Source: Rhodospirillales bacterium
GTDB lineage: Bacteria; Pseudomonadota; Alphaproteobacteria; Rhodospirillales; JASLQF01
Length of the DNA stretch: 54,215 nucleotides
Direction of reading: 5' to 3'
Assembly: GCA_030744625.1 (NCBI GenBank)
Contig: JASLQF010000044.1
Coordinates: forward strand, 130,506-184,720
The translations under genes were made by a program, and so were the position numbers. Below the pieces are notes generated by a model. It saw nothing but the letters and a program-made list of their open reading frames with translations. It did no database searches and was not told the DNA's origin. This document shows, in pieces, positions 43,626 to 54,088 of the stretch (positions are counted from its first letter, which is position 1; each line of letters starts with the position of its first letter).

Positions 43626-46600
43626 GTGAGCGGAACGTCTTCCAATTCCGGCAAGTGGCAGTTCTGGGTCGATCGGGGCGGCACCTTTACCGACATCGTG
43701 GCGTGCAAGCCGGACGGCGCGCTGGTCACCCACAAACTCTTGTCGGAGAACCCCGGACGCTACCAGGACGCCGCCCTGCAAGGGGTGCGCGACCTGTTGG
43801 GGGTAGCCGCCGACGCCGACATTCCCACCGAGGCCGTCGAGGCTGTGAAAATGGGAACCACGGTGGCTACCAACGCCCTCCTCGAGCGCAAGGGTGAGCG
43901 CACCGTGCTGCTCATCACCAAGGGTTTCCACGATGCGCTTCGCATCGGCTATCAGAACCGCCCCCACCTCTTCGCCCGCCACATCGTGCTGCCCGAACTC
44001 CTCTACGAGCGGGTCATCGAGGTCGACGAGCGCTACTCGGCGGAAGGCGAGGAGCTGCGTCCGGTCGAGCTCGACGCGGCGCGCGCCGCCCTCGAGGAGG
44101 CCTACGCCGACGGTATCCGCTCGGCAGCCATCGTCTTCGTTCACGGCTACCGCCATCACGACCACGAGGTGGCGGTGGCGGAGATCGCCCGCGACGTGGG
44201 GTTTCCGCAGGTCTCGGTGTCGCACGAGGTGAGCCCGCTGATGAAACTGGTGGGACGCGGCGACACCACGGTGGTCGACGCCTACGTGTCGCCCATCCTG
44301 CGCCGCTACGTGGACCGCGTGGCCTCGGAACTGGGCCGGGCGCGGCTCATGTTCATGCAGTCCAACGGCGGGCTCGCCGACGCCCGCTTCTTCCAGGGCA
44401 AGGACAGCATCCTCTCTGGGCCCGCCGGCGGCATCGTCGGCGCCGTGCGCACCTCTGACATGGCGGGCTTCGACAAGATCATCACCTTCGATATGGGCGG
44501 CACGTCGACCGACGTCGCCCACTTCAACGGCGAATACGAGCGCGCCTTCGAGACCCTGGTCGCCGGCGTGCGCATGCGCGCGCCCATGATGCGCATCCAC
44601 ACGGTGGCGGCCGGCGGCGGCTCGATCCTGCATTTCGACGGCTCGCGCTACCGCGTCGGCCCCGACTCGGCGGGCGCCGATCCGGGCCCAGCGTGCTACC
44701 GCCGCGGCGGACCGCTGACCGTGACCGATGCCAACCTGATGGTCGGCAAGATCCAGTCCCGGTTCTTCCCCAAGGTTTTCGGCGCGCAAGCCAACGAGGC
44801 CCTGGACCCCGACACCGTGCATCGGAAGTTCACCGCGCTGGCCAACGAAATCGAGGCGGCGACGGGGGATGCGCGCTCCCCCGTCGAGGTCGCCGACGGC
44901 TACCTCAAGATCGCCGTCGACAACATGGCCAACGCCATCAAGAAGATCTCCATCCAGCGCGGCTACGACGTCACCGAGTACACCCTCAACAGCTTCGGCG
45001 GCGCCGGCGGCCAGCACGCCTGCCTGGTGGCCGACGCCCTCGGCGTCACCCGGGTCTTCATCCATCCCTTCGCCGGCGTGCTTTCGGCCTACGGCATGGG
45101 GCTGGCCGAGCACCGAGTTATCAGGGAACGCGCCGTCGAGGTCATCCTCGACGACGATCTCGTCGGCAACCTCGAGGGCACCCTCGACGAGATGGAGAAG
45201 GACGGCCGCGACGAGATGGCGCGCCAGGGCGTCGAGGCGTCGCGGACGCGGGCCGTTGCCAAGGTGCATCTGCGCTACGAGGGCACCGATTCACCCCTCG
45301 AGGTTGAGTATGCCTCGCGCGCCGACATGGTGGCCGAGTTCGAGGCCGCCCACCACTTGCAGTACGGGTTCATCGCGCCCGAGAAGCGCCACATCGTCGA
45401 ACAGGTCACCGCCGAGATCATCGGCGGCGCCTCGGAGGTGGAGGACGCCGAATTCGCCACCGAGGCCGGCGCCACGGCACCGGCCCCTCTCGCCGTGGTC
45501 GAGGCCTACATGGAAGGCGCGGCACGCCGAACCGAGGTCCATGACCGTGACGCCATGACCCCCGGCAGCCGCGTCGATGGGCCCGCCGTCATCATCGATT
45601 CCAACGCCACCACGGTCGTCGAGCCAGGGTGGGCGGCCGAAGTGACGGCGCTCAACCACATGGTTCTGAGCCGCGTCGAGCCCAGGCCGGGCCAAGCGGA
45701 AGTCGGCACCGAGGCCGACCCGGTGATGCTCGAGGTGTTCAACAACCTCTTCATGTCGATCGCCGAGCAGATGGGCGTGGCCCTCCAGAACACGTCCTAT
45801 TCGGTGAACATCAAGGAACGCCTCGACTTCAGTTGCGCCATCTTCGGCGTCGAAGGCGACCTGGTGGCCAACGCGCCGCACATCCCGGTGCACCTGGGCT
45901 CGATGAGCGAAAGCGTCAAGACCGTCGTCAAGGAACGCGCCGGCACCGTCCGGCCGGGCGACGTGTTCATGCTGAACACGCCCTACAACGGCGGCACCCA
46001 TCTTCCCGACGTGACCATAATCACCCCTGTTTTCGACGACACCGGCGGCGGCATTCTGTTCTATGTCGCCTCGCGCGGGCACCACGCCGAGATCGGCGGC
46101 AAGACGCCGGGCTCGGTGCCCCCCGACAGCCGGCACATCGACGAGGAAGGCGTGCTCATCGACAACTTCCAGCTGGTCTCCGGCGGCCGCCTGCGGGAGA
46201 AGGAAACAGAGGAGCTTTTCACCACCGCCCCCTACCCGACCCGCAACTTCCGCCACAACCTGGCCGACTTGAAGGCGCAGATCGCCGCCAACGAGAAGGG
46301 CGTCCAGGAACTTCGCAAGATGATGACGCACTTCGGGCTCGACGTGGTGCACGCCTACATGAAGCACGTCCAGGACAACGCCGAGGAATGCGTGCGCCGC
46401 GTCCTGCACAAGCTCAAGGACGGCAACTTCGCCGTGGAGACGGATTTCGGCGCTCGTGTGTGCGTCGACATCAAGGTCGACAACGCGAGGCGCGAGGCGA
46501 CCATCGACTTCACCGGCACCTCGCCCCAGCAGTCCAACAACTTCAACGCGCCCTCGGCGGTGTGCATGGCCGCCGTCCTTTACGTCTTCCGCCTGATGAT

Positions 46601-47252
46601 CGACGACGACATCCCCTTGAACGGGGGCTGCCTCAAGCCCCTCAACGTGATCATCCCGGAAGGCTGCTTCCTGGCGCCGAAGTACCCCGCCGCCGTGGTC
46701 GCCGGCAACGTGGAGACCTCGCAGACCGTCACCAACGCGCTGATCGGGGCGCTTGGCATCATGGCGGCCGGCCAGGGCACCATGAACAACTTCACCTTCG
46801 GCGACGAAGGCACGTACCAGAACTACGAGACCATCTGCGGCGGCGCCGGCGCCGGACCCGACTACCAGGGGACCGACGCCATCCACACCCACATGACGAA
46901 CACGCTCGCCACCGACCCCGAGATGCTGGAATGGCGCATTCCGGTGATCCTCGAATCGTTCACCATCCGCCACGGCTCGGGCGGCGGGGGCAGGTACCGG
47001 GGAGGCGACGGCGTTATCCGGCGCGTGCTATTCCGCAAGGCCATGACGGCGGCCATCGTGTCGTCGAGCCGACGCGTCGCGCCCTTCGGCATGGCCGGCG
47101 GCGAACCGGCCAAGGTCGGGCACAATTACGTGGAGCGCGCCGACGGCACCATCGAGGAACTCAGCGCCACCGATGAGGCCCAGATGAGGCCCGGCGACGT
47201 CTTCGTCATCGAAACCCCGGGCGGCGGCGGCTACGGCAAGCCGGCGGCTTAG
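43626..47252 (+). CDS. Hydantoinase/5-oxoprolinase, fused A and B domains
   Basis: 1208 residues from a GTG with a GAGG site upstream. The first ~690 residues are the HyuA ATPase-like domain (FWVDRGGTFTDIVACKPDG, MGTTVATNALLERKG, TFDMGGTSTDVAHF, AGGGSILHFDG). The rest is HyuB (EVFNNLFMSIAEQMGVALQ, FVIETPGGGGYGKP at the end). Fusion in one chain is the layout of ATP-dependent 5-oxoprolinase and of some N-methylhydantoinases/acetone-carboxylase relatives. The reaction would be ATP-driven hydrolysis of a cyclic imide or lactam. The substrate is not certain. A GntR gene is divergent and an M20 hydrolase gene lies downstream in convergent orientation. Confidence 0.9.
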   Translation: MSGTSSNSGKWQFWVDRGGTFTDIVACKPDGALVTHKLLSENPGRYQDAALQGVRDLLGVAADADIPTEAVEAVKMGTTVATNALLERKGERTVLLITKGFHDALRIGYQNRPHLFARHIVLPELLYERVIEVDERYSAEGEELRPVELDAARAALEEAYADGIRSAAIVFVHGYRHHDHEVAVAEIARDVGFPQVSVSHEVSPLMKLVGRGDTTVVDAYVSPILRRYVDRVASELGRARLMFMQSNGGLADARFFQGKDSILSGPAGGIVGAVRTSDMAGFDKIITFDMGGTSTDVAHFNGEYERAFETLVAGVRMRAPMMRIHTVAAGGGSILHFDGSRYRVGPDSAGADPGPACYRRGGPLTVTDANLMVGKIQSRFFPKVFGAQANEALDPDTVHRKFTALANEIEAATGDARSPVEVADGYLKIAVDNMANAIKKISIQRGYDVTEYTLNSFGGAGGQHACLVADALGVTRVFIHPFAGVLSAYGMGLAEHRVIRERAVEVILDDDLVGNLEGTLDEMEKDGRDEMARQGVEASRTRAVAKVHLRYEGTDSPLEVEYASRADMVAEFEAAHHLQYGFIAPEKRHIVEQVTAEIIGGASEVEDAEFATEAGATAPAPLAVVEAYMEGAARRTEVHDRDAMTPGSRVDGPAVIIDSNATTVVEPGWAAEVTALNHMVLSRVEPRPGQAEVGTEADPVMLEVFNNLFMSIAEQMGVALQNTSYSVNIKERLDFSCAIFGVEGDLVANAPHIPVHLGSMSESVKTVVKERAGTVRPGDVFMLNTPYNGGTHLPDVTIITPVFDDTGGGILFYVASRGHHAEIGGKTPGSVPPDSRHIDEEGVLIDNFQLVSGGRLREKETEELFTTAPYPTRNFRHNLADLKAQIAANEKGVQELRKMMTHFGLDVVHAYMKHVQDNAEECVRRVLHKLKDGNFAVETDFGARVCVDIKVDNARREATIDFTGTSPQQSNNFNAPSAVCMAAVLYVFRLMIDDDIPLNGGCLKPLNVIIPEGCFLAPKYPAAVVAGNVETSQTVTNALIGALGIMAAGQGTMNNFTFGDEGTYQNYETICGGAGAGPDYQGTDAIHTHMTNTLATDPEMLEWRIPVILESFTIRHGSGGGGRYRGGDGVIRRVLFRKAMTAAIVSSSRRVAPFGMAGGEPAKVGHNYVERADGTIEELSATDEAQMRPGDVFVIETPGGGGYGKPAA

Positions 47253-47550
47253 GGTCTCCCGGGAAGAGAAGATCGGGCAGCAATTCAAGAGAGTTCGTGG
47301 AATCCCCGGTCGAATGAGGAATTTCCCTGTGACAGGCGTCACTGTCTCGCGTGGTTCGGTCGAATAAATGGATACCCCTAGAAAGACTGACTGAGACGAC
47401 TTGGGCAGAAGTCACTGTGATGGCGTATTCCTGAAATCATGTCGGTTGAAGGAATCATGGTTCGTCTTCCTTAGCTTCCTATTTACATCGCCCTTCCTAA
47501 ATACACCCCCCGCTCGAAGTTCGTTTACCCATTGCAGGAGAATTTGATAG
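47253..47550. other. AT-richer intergenic region
   Basis: About 300 bp with lower GC than both flanks and no convincing reading frame. It must hold the promoter of the small gene at 47551, but I cannot point to clear -35/-10 boxes. GCAGGAG just before 47551 is a ribosome site. Confidence 0.4.
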
Positions 47551-47742
47551 ATGCCGAATTTAATAGACGAAGATCAGAACCTGAACGACGCTAATCGTTC
47601 AAATGACGACCGTCGCGATGATACGGACCGCCGCAAACGGCAAACGGATTTGACCGACGAAGATCGGCGAACTAGGGAGGACCGTCGCTCTTGGGTGGGA
47701 AGGCGCCAGGCGACCGGTTGGCGAGCCAAAATCCTGACGTAG
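47551..47742 (+). CDS. Small, highly charged protein, 63 aa
   Basis: 63 residues, with CAGGAG 11 bases before the ATG. Repeated DRR units (DDRRDDTDRRKRQ, DEDRRTREDRRSW) dominate the sequence, with Asp/Arg alternation and almost no hydrophobic core. It is therefore probably disordered or nucleic-acid/protein-binding. Codon use is less GC-biased than in neighbouring genes, as is its upstream DNA. I do not recognise a family. Its isolation between two convergent catabolic genes may indicate acquisition. Confidence 0.55.
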   Translation: MPNLIDEDQNLNDANRSNDDRRDDTDRRKRQTDLTDEDRRTREDRRSWVGRRQATGWRAKILT

Positions 47743-47772
47743 GATATTTCGGTGTAATTGCGCTAGGGTGGC

Positions 47773-47840
47773 AGGGGCGGGTTTGAAACCCGCCCCTACG
47801 TTTCAGGACATCGCGTAGGGGCCGGTCTCAGACCGGCCCT
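47773..47840. repeat. Pair of REP-like hairpins
   Basis: Two strong palindromes lie 19 bp apart: 47773-47797 (AGGGGCGGGTTT paired with AAACCCGCCCCT) and 47818-47840 (GGGCCGGTCT paired with AGACCGGCCC). Both contain a GTAGGGG-like edge. They separate the small gene from the convergent M20 gene and may act as a bidirectional terminator. Confidence 0.7.
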
Positions 47841-47844
47841 CCGG

Positions 47845-49113
47845 CTACTCCAGGCCGCACCAGTCGCCGATGGTCAGGGCCATGATCTTGACGGCGTCGA
47901 TGTAATCGTCGACGGGCACGTACTCATCGTTGGAGTGCATGACCGCCGAGGATCCCGGCCCGAAGATAACGGTGGGCGTATCGCCATAGGAGTTCAGGAA
48001 CCTGGTGTCGGCGGCGCCCTGGCGGCCGCTGATCTCGGGATCGCGGCCCATGAACTCCTTGAAGTTCTTGATGAGCGTGGTGACGATCGGGTGGTCCTCG
48101 GGGATATGCGACGCCTCGGCGTCGAAACCGACGAAGCGCACCTCCGGCGGGTGGTCCTTCATCCACGGGTCCTCGGCAGCGGCGCGGGCAATCTGGGCCA
48201 CCAGGCTATCCTTGACGCCCTGGTGGTCTTCGCCGGGGACCGTGCCGATGCTGCCCTTCAAGAGGCACGTATCGGGAAAGGCGCTGGGGTAGTTGCCGGC
48301 GGAAAAACTGCCGATGATGCACGGCAGCGAATCGAGGGCGTTGGGGTAGAGCGGGTGCGACACGGTCGCCACGCGCGTGTCCTCTAGGTCCTGCACGGCC
48401 TTGCAGATCTTGGTGCCCAGTTCGATGCCGCTGACGCCTTCGTAGCGGGTCTGGATGCCGGCCGCCTTGCCGCGGATCATGATCTCGAACCAGATGCGCC
48501 CGATGCACGCCGGTTGCACCGCCAGGCCGCTGGTTTCGCCGGAAATGCCGCCATCCGCCCTGTAGCCGCGGATCACCGTGTCCAGCGTTCCGTGGCCGCT
48601 GAGTTCCTCGTCGATGACGAGGTTGACCATGATATCGCCCTTCGGCTTGAGGCCCGCGGCGAGCATGCATTCGACCGCCATGATATGGGAGGCCACGCCG
48701 CTCTTCATGTCGGCGGCGCCACGGCCGTAAATGCGCCCGTCCTCGATTTTCCCGCCCCAGGGTTCCTGGCTCCACCCTTCCTTCATGCCGATCGGAATCA
48801 CGTCCACGTGGCCGTTCAACAGCAGCGAACGCCCGCCCCCGGTGCCCTTCAAGGTGGCGACGATATTGGGACGCCCCTCGTATCCCACCTCCACCGGACG
48901 ATATCCGGGATGCTTCTTGAGCTCTTCCCAGTCGGTCTCCCACTTGTCGACATCGAGGCCCAGGTTTCCCAGGTAGTCGCCGAGGAAATCCTGAATCGGC
49001 CCCTCGTCACCCGTGACGCTGGGGATGGAGATGATTTTCTGCAGGAACTCGATTACATGGTCGCGCTTCTCGTCGATCTTATCCAAGATCTTCTGTTGTT
49101 CGGTCGTAGCCAT
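47845..49113 (-). CDS. M20-family metallohydrolase (ArgE/DapE/ACY1-like)
   Basis: 422 residues from the ATG at 49113, with GGAAGGA upstream. Metal-site landmarks are LLNGHVDVIPIG (His, catalytic Asp), GRGAADMKSGVAS (bridging Asp), VIDEELSGHGT (catalytic Glu and ligand) and the late HSNDEYVPVDDY (His ligand region). This is a dinuclear zinc amidohydrolase/deacylase. It could act on the open-chain carbamoyl or acyl amino acid produced by the hydantoinase, a pairing seen in hydantoin pathways, though the two genes are convergent here. It is the last of five minus-strand genes. Confidence 0.87.
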   Translation of the reverse strand: MATTEQQKILDKIDEKRDHVIEFLQKIISIPSVTGDEGPIQDFLGDYLGNLGLDVDKWETDWEELKKHPGYRPVEVGYEGRPNIVATLKGTGGGRSLLLNGHVDVIPIGMKEGWSQEPWGGKIEDGRIYGRGAADMKSGVASHIMAVECMLAAGLKPKGDIMVNLVIDEELSGHGTLDTVIRGYRADGGISGETSGLAVQPACIGRIWFEIMIRGKAAGIQTRYEGVSGIELGTKICKAVQDLEDTRVATVSHPLYPNALDSLPCIIGSFSAGNYPSAFPDTCLLKGSIGTVPGEDHQGVKDSLVAQIARAAAEDPWMKDHPPEVRFVGFDAEASHIPEDHPIVTTLIKNFKEFMGRDPEISGRQGAADTRFLNSYGDTPTVIFGPGSSAVMHSNDEYVPVDDYIDAVKIMALTIGDWCGLE

Positions 49114-49201
49114 TGGTGCCGATCCTTCCCAGACCACCCAGAAACCGTGGCCGATTGTATCCAAATTTGCCCGCCCGGAAAAGCGCCGGTGCCGCCGCCG
49201 T

Positions 49202-50161
49202 TCACCCCGCCGGCTGGAGCTTGGGGATGATCTCCCTGGCGATGATGTCGACCTGCTCCATGTCGTACTTGTAGGGCACGAAGATGAGCTTGTGGCAGCC
49301 GGCGTCGATGTGGGCTTGTAGCTGTTCGACGCACTCGTCGGCGCTGCCCATGATGGCGCTGTCCATGGTCGAATCGCTCCATGAGGCGAAGTCCCATTCC
49401 GTCTTCAGCCAGTGCTCCATGGGCTCCTTCACCGCGGCCTTCGACTTGCCGACCATGATGGGGAGCTGGTTGGCGGCGATCAGGGTCTCGGGGTCGCGGC
49501 CGGCCTCTTCGGCGTATTGCTTGACCTTGATCCACGACTTTGTGAACCCTTCCGGCGTGTAAAAATAAGTCAGCCAGCCGTCCCCCTTGACCCCGGTGCG
49601 CTTGAGCACGCGGTCCACGTAGCCTCCGATGAGGATGGGGGGGCGTGGCTTCTGCACGGGCTTGGGCGACAGCACCGCCTCGCGCAGGTTGTAGGGCGGG
49701 GAATCGAGGGTCACCGAGTCCTCGGTCCACAGGCGGTTCAGGATATCGAGATTCTGCTCCATGACCTTGCCGCGGCCCTTGAAGTCGACGCCGAGGGCGT
49801 CGAACTCGCGCTTGTACCAACCCGCCGCCATGCCCATGGTGAGCCGCCCGTTGGAAATCTGGTCGATACTGGCGAGCTGCTTGGCGAGCAGCACCGGATT
49901 GCGCACCGGCAATATGAGAACCCCGGTACCGAGCCTGATCCTGGTGGTGCGCGCAGCAATCGCCGTCAACAGGGTGAGGGCATCGATAATCGGAAAGCAG
50001 GGCTCGGTGCCGAGCAGGATGTGGTCCCACACCCACACCGATTCGAAGCCCAACTCCTCCATGCGAACGGCATAGTCGATGAGCTGGGTGGCGTCCGGCA
50101 TCTGGGGAGCCGCCGTGAAGTTCTGCAACGTCATTCCGTAGGTAAGTGGTATTCCGGCCAT
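49202..50161 (-). CDS. LLM-class (luciferase-like) flavin/F420-type oxidoreductase
   Basis: 319 residues from the ATG at 50161 (GAGGAG upstream). TIM-barrel landmarks of the luciferase-like family are present: EELGFESVWVWDHIL, RTTRIRLGTGVLILPVRNP, LAKQLASIDQISNGRLTMG and AGWYKREFDALGVDF. The family uses FMN or F420 and oxidises varied organic substrates. Bacteria without F420 use FMN with a reductase partner, which is not seen here. Part of a run of co-directional genes, 47 bp from the PLP enzyme gene. Substrate unknown. Confidence 0.85.
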   Translation of the reverse strand: MAGIPLTYGMTLQNFTAAPQMPDATQLIDYAVRMEELGFESVWVWDHILLGTEPCFPIIDALTLLTAIAARTTRIRLGTGVLILPVRNPVLLAKQLASIDQISNGRLTMGMAAGWYKREFDALGVDFKGRGKVMEQNLDILNRLWTEDSVTLDSPPYNLREAVLSPKPVQKPRPPILIGGYVDRVLKRTGVKGDGWLTYFYTPEGFTKSWIKVKQYAEEAGRDPETLIAANQLPIMVGKSKAAVKEPMEHWLKTEWDFASWSDSTMDSAIMGSADECVEQLQAHIDAGCHKLIFVPYKYDMEQVDIIAREIIPKLQPAG

Positions 50162-50208
50162 CACGCTCTCCTCAACATCTGAAATATCTCAATCCGTTTG
50201 GCGCCGGC

Positions 50209-51708
<1,500 letters not shown>

Positions 51709-51831
51709 TGCACCTTCCCTCCCCGAATGCGTGGTATTGTCTTCCTATTCTTAGTACCACATGGACCGGGGCACGGCAACGGACTGAATTGGGTGGACTC
51801 AGGGGATTTTACCAGCCCCGCCCACCGCCCG

Positions 51832-52293
51832 TCAGCGGCCGGCGGCCTCGACGATCCTGGCGAATATGCCGTCGAGCTCGCGCGCCATGGCGTCCAGGTC
51901 GGGCGCCGCGTAGGGCGCGAAGACGTGGCTCGGCAGGCGGTAGCTGAGACGCGCCGTGCCGTCGGCGCGCTCGGTCACGTAAAGGCGCAACGGCGCCTCG
52001 ACGCCGGCGGCGACGCTCGCCTTCAACATGCGGACGGCGAAATGCGGGTTGAAGATCATGATCACGCGGTTGCCGGGGATGGTGACGCCGATGGACTTGG
52101 CGCCGCAGGTGGCGCAGGCGTCGCCGACGATGCCCATCCTGTTGGCCTTGATGGCATTGGTGAGCTTCTTCACGTAGACGGCGAAGGGCTGTCCGGTGTC
52201 GACGACCCGCGTCCCCGACAGGGGCGTCGGGTTCCCGGCCAGCGCCGGAACGGCCAGCGACAGGACCAGGATAAACAACCAAGCGCAACGCAT
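51832..52293 (-). CDS. DUF302 family exported protein
   Basis: 153 residues with a cleavable signal peptide (LFILVLSLAVPALAG). The mature part follows the DUF302 pattern: FAVYVKKLTNAIKANRMGIV, then GNRVIMIFNPHFAVRML and a C-terminal LPSHVFAPYAAPDLDAM. A CATC pair (DACATCGAKSIG) could form a disulphide or bind metal. DUF302 proteins are often found near sulfur or redox genes, but their function is not settled. It lies between the PLP enzyme and crotonyl-CoA reductase-like genes on the same strand. Confidence 0.82.
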   Translation of the reverse strand: MRCAWLFILVLSLAVPALAGNPTPLSGTRVVDTGQPFAVYVKKLTNAIKANRMGIVGDACATCGAKSIGVTIPGNRVIMIFNPHFAVRMLKASVAAGVEAPLRLYVTERADGTARLSYRLPSHVFAPYAAPDLDAMARELDGIFARIVEAAGR

Positions 52294-52341
52294 GGGCTTT
52301 CCCCCGATATGTGGCGCGCCCGCGTCTATTGTTAGACTCTT

Positions 52342-53574
52342 TCAGGCCGCGCCTTGTCCCCTTTCGGTGGCATTCACCAGGCACGCCATGTTGCCGTAGG
52401 GATGCTTGTTCTCGTGCATCAACTGATGGGCGTGGCCGATCTCGTCGAAGGAATAGGTCTCCGAAAGACAAGGATCGACCTGGCCGTCGATGACCATTCG
52501 ATTGACCGCCGCCGCCTGCTCGTCGTTGGAGAGGTGGCTGCCCTGGAAGCGCTTTTGCATCATCCAGTGATAGCGCAGGTCCAGGGTCACGTTGTAGCCC
52601 GTCGTACCGGCGCAGATGACCACCATGCCGCCGGTGTCACAGACGAAGCCGGACGTCGGCAGGGTCGCCTCCCCCGGATGCTCGAACACGATGCGCGGGC
52701 TCTTGCGGTCGCCGACCGCCTCCCAGATCGCCTTGCCGAAGGCGCGCGCGCCTTTCATCCAGGCGCCCCACTCGGGGCTCGCCGTGTCGGGCATGGCGCC
52801 CCAGTGATCGAGGTCGGTGCGGTTGATCACGCCGACGGCGCCGTGGTCGAGACAGAACTGGCGCTTGTCCTCGTCGGAAACGACGGCCACCGGCTTGCCA
52901 CCCTGGGCGGCGGCGATCTGCAGCGCCATGCTGCCGAGCCCCCCCGCGGCGCCCCACACAAGCACCACGTCGCCTTCCTCCACCGTATGCGGCGGCCAGC
53001 CCATCAACATGCGATAGGCGGTGGAGGCGCACAGCATGTAACAGGCCGCTTGTTCCCAGGTCAGGTGCCCGGGCTTGGGCTGGCACTGGTGCGACTGGGC
53101 GCGGGCGAACTGACAGTAGCTGCCGTAGTTGGTCTGGTAGCCCCATATCCGCGTCGACGGCGCCAGCATCGGATCCTTGCCCGAAAGCACCCAGGGATCG
53201 TCCGGTTCCCACCAGCCGCTGTGGACGACGACCTCGTCGCCGATGGCGACCTCGGTGACCTGGTCACCGATGGCCCAGACGATGCCCGAGCAGTCGCTGC
53301 CGCCGGCATGAAATTCTTCCACCTCGCCCTTCTTCAGGCGGTCGGCGATGACGTCGACGGGACGACCGAGGGCGGCCCACACGTTGTTGTAGTTGATCCC
53401 CGTCGCCATGACGTAGACGAGGACGTCCTTCGGCCCCATGGCGGGCGTCGGGATGACCTCGCGCTGCCACGCTTTCTCGGGTTCACCGAAGCGGTCCTGG
53501 CGGACCACGAAGGCGTGCATCTGTTCGGGGACTTCTCCAAGCGTTGGCCGATCTCCCAATTCGTAGATTTCCAT
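52342..53574 (-). CDS. Crotonyl-CoA carboxylase/reductase-like MDR protein
   Basis: 410 residues from the ATG at 53574 (GGGGAGGAGC just upstream); an ATG at 53586 is the other option. MDR fold: [16 protein letters not shown], the nucleotide loop [17 protein letters not shown] and CSSTAY-type core (CASTAYRML). The insert [20 protein letters not shown] and the end [19 protein letters not shown] are typical of crotonyl-CoA carboxylase/reductases and close relatives. Whether it carboxylates depends on active-site residues I cannot align reliably. It could serve dicarboxylate or ethylmalonyl-CoA-type metabolism. It is not the Zn-type Had of the benzoyl-CoA pathway, in my reading. Confidence 0.78.
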   Translation of the reverse strand: MEIYELGDRPTLGEVPEQMHAFVVRQDRFGEPEKAWQREVIPTPAMGPKDVLVYVMATGINYNNVWAALGRPVDVIADRLKKGEVEEFHAGGSDCSGIVWAIGDQVTEVAIGDEVVVHSGWWEPDDPWVLSGKDPMLAPSTRIWGYQTNYGSYCQFARAQSHQCQPKPGHLTWEQAACYMLCASTAYRMLMGWPPHTVEEGDVVLVWGAAGGLGSMALQIAAAQGGKPVAVVSDEDKRQFCLDHGAVGVINRTDLDHWGAMPDTASPEWGAWMKGARAFGKAIWEAVGDRKSPRIVFEHPGEATLPTSGFVCDTGGMVVICAGTTGYNVTLDLRYHWMMQKRFQGSHLSNDEQAAAVNRMVIDGQVDPCLSETYSFDEIGHAHQLMHENKHPYGNMACLVNATERGQGAA

Positions 53575-53814
53575 GCTCCTCCCCATTATGCGGCGCTAAT
53601 CAGGTGTCCAAACTTCCCCATGGCCGCCGAAGCGGGCTGCGCGTAGGCCGGTCATGCCGCCGATGCCGTGTTTATCACATCCCGTGGCCGGTGTTGAGTC
53701 GTGGCGCCGCGCCGCCCGCGTCCGACCTCCCGTTCGGTCTTGTTTCGACGAGTTTGCTTCCGGGTATCGAGGCTGTCGTGGATTTCACGCGTGGTCACGA
53801 ACCGTTTCCGCCGA
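53575..53814. other. Intergenic region upstream of the Ccr-like gene
   Basis: A 240-bp GC-rich gap. Small reading frames here have no ribosome site or recognisable protein. It presumably holds the promoter of the minus-strand gene run that begins with the Ccr-like gene; no clear boxes are seen. Confidence 0.4.
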
Positions 53815-54088
53815 TCAACCGCCCGGCAGCAGGGCAAAGACCATGTGGACGCGGGCCGTCACGGAAATCTCGCCGGGCATCACCGGCACGCCCGCCGATT
53901 GCATGCCCATGAGAACGCGCGAACGAGCAGGCTGGGCGCCGCCTCCGTCCATGCTGATCACCTCGCCCAGGCGGACCCCGGCGGCGGTGGCATACACTTC
54001 GGCGGTGTGACGGGCGTCGGCAACGGCCAGCTTGCGCGCCCTGTCCCGGGCCTCGGCGTCGTCGTCGAGGGCAAAATGTATCGGGCGG
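53815..54088 (-). pseudogene. SIMPL (DUF541) domain protein, 3' fragment cut by an insertion sequence
   Basis: The minus-strand frame ending at 53815 encodes a SIMPL-domain C-terminus: DDDAEARDRARKLAVADARH, TAAGVRLGEVISMDGGG and MPGEISVTARVHMVFAL. Upstream of FALDDD the sequence stops resembling the family exactly where TGACAAACTAG begins (54089), the left end of an IS21-like element. The 5' part of the gene lies beyond the element or is lost. SIMPL proteins are exported and of uncertain function. The fragment is unlikely to be functional. Confidence 0.75.

Noticed and set aside
45291..46973. 560-residue minus-strand frame opposite the hydantoinase gene
   Set aside because: Antisense shadow, His/Asp/Val-rich with no domain. 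The plus-strand gene is unambiguous.
52342..53574. The MDR protein as the missing Had of the benzoyl-CoA pathway
   Set aside because: Its insert and C-terminal motifs match crotonyl-CoA carboxylase/reductases rather than the Zn-dependent Had, and it lies 28 kb from the island without the operator.
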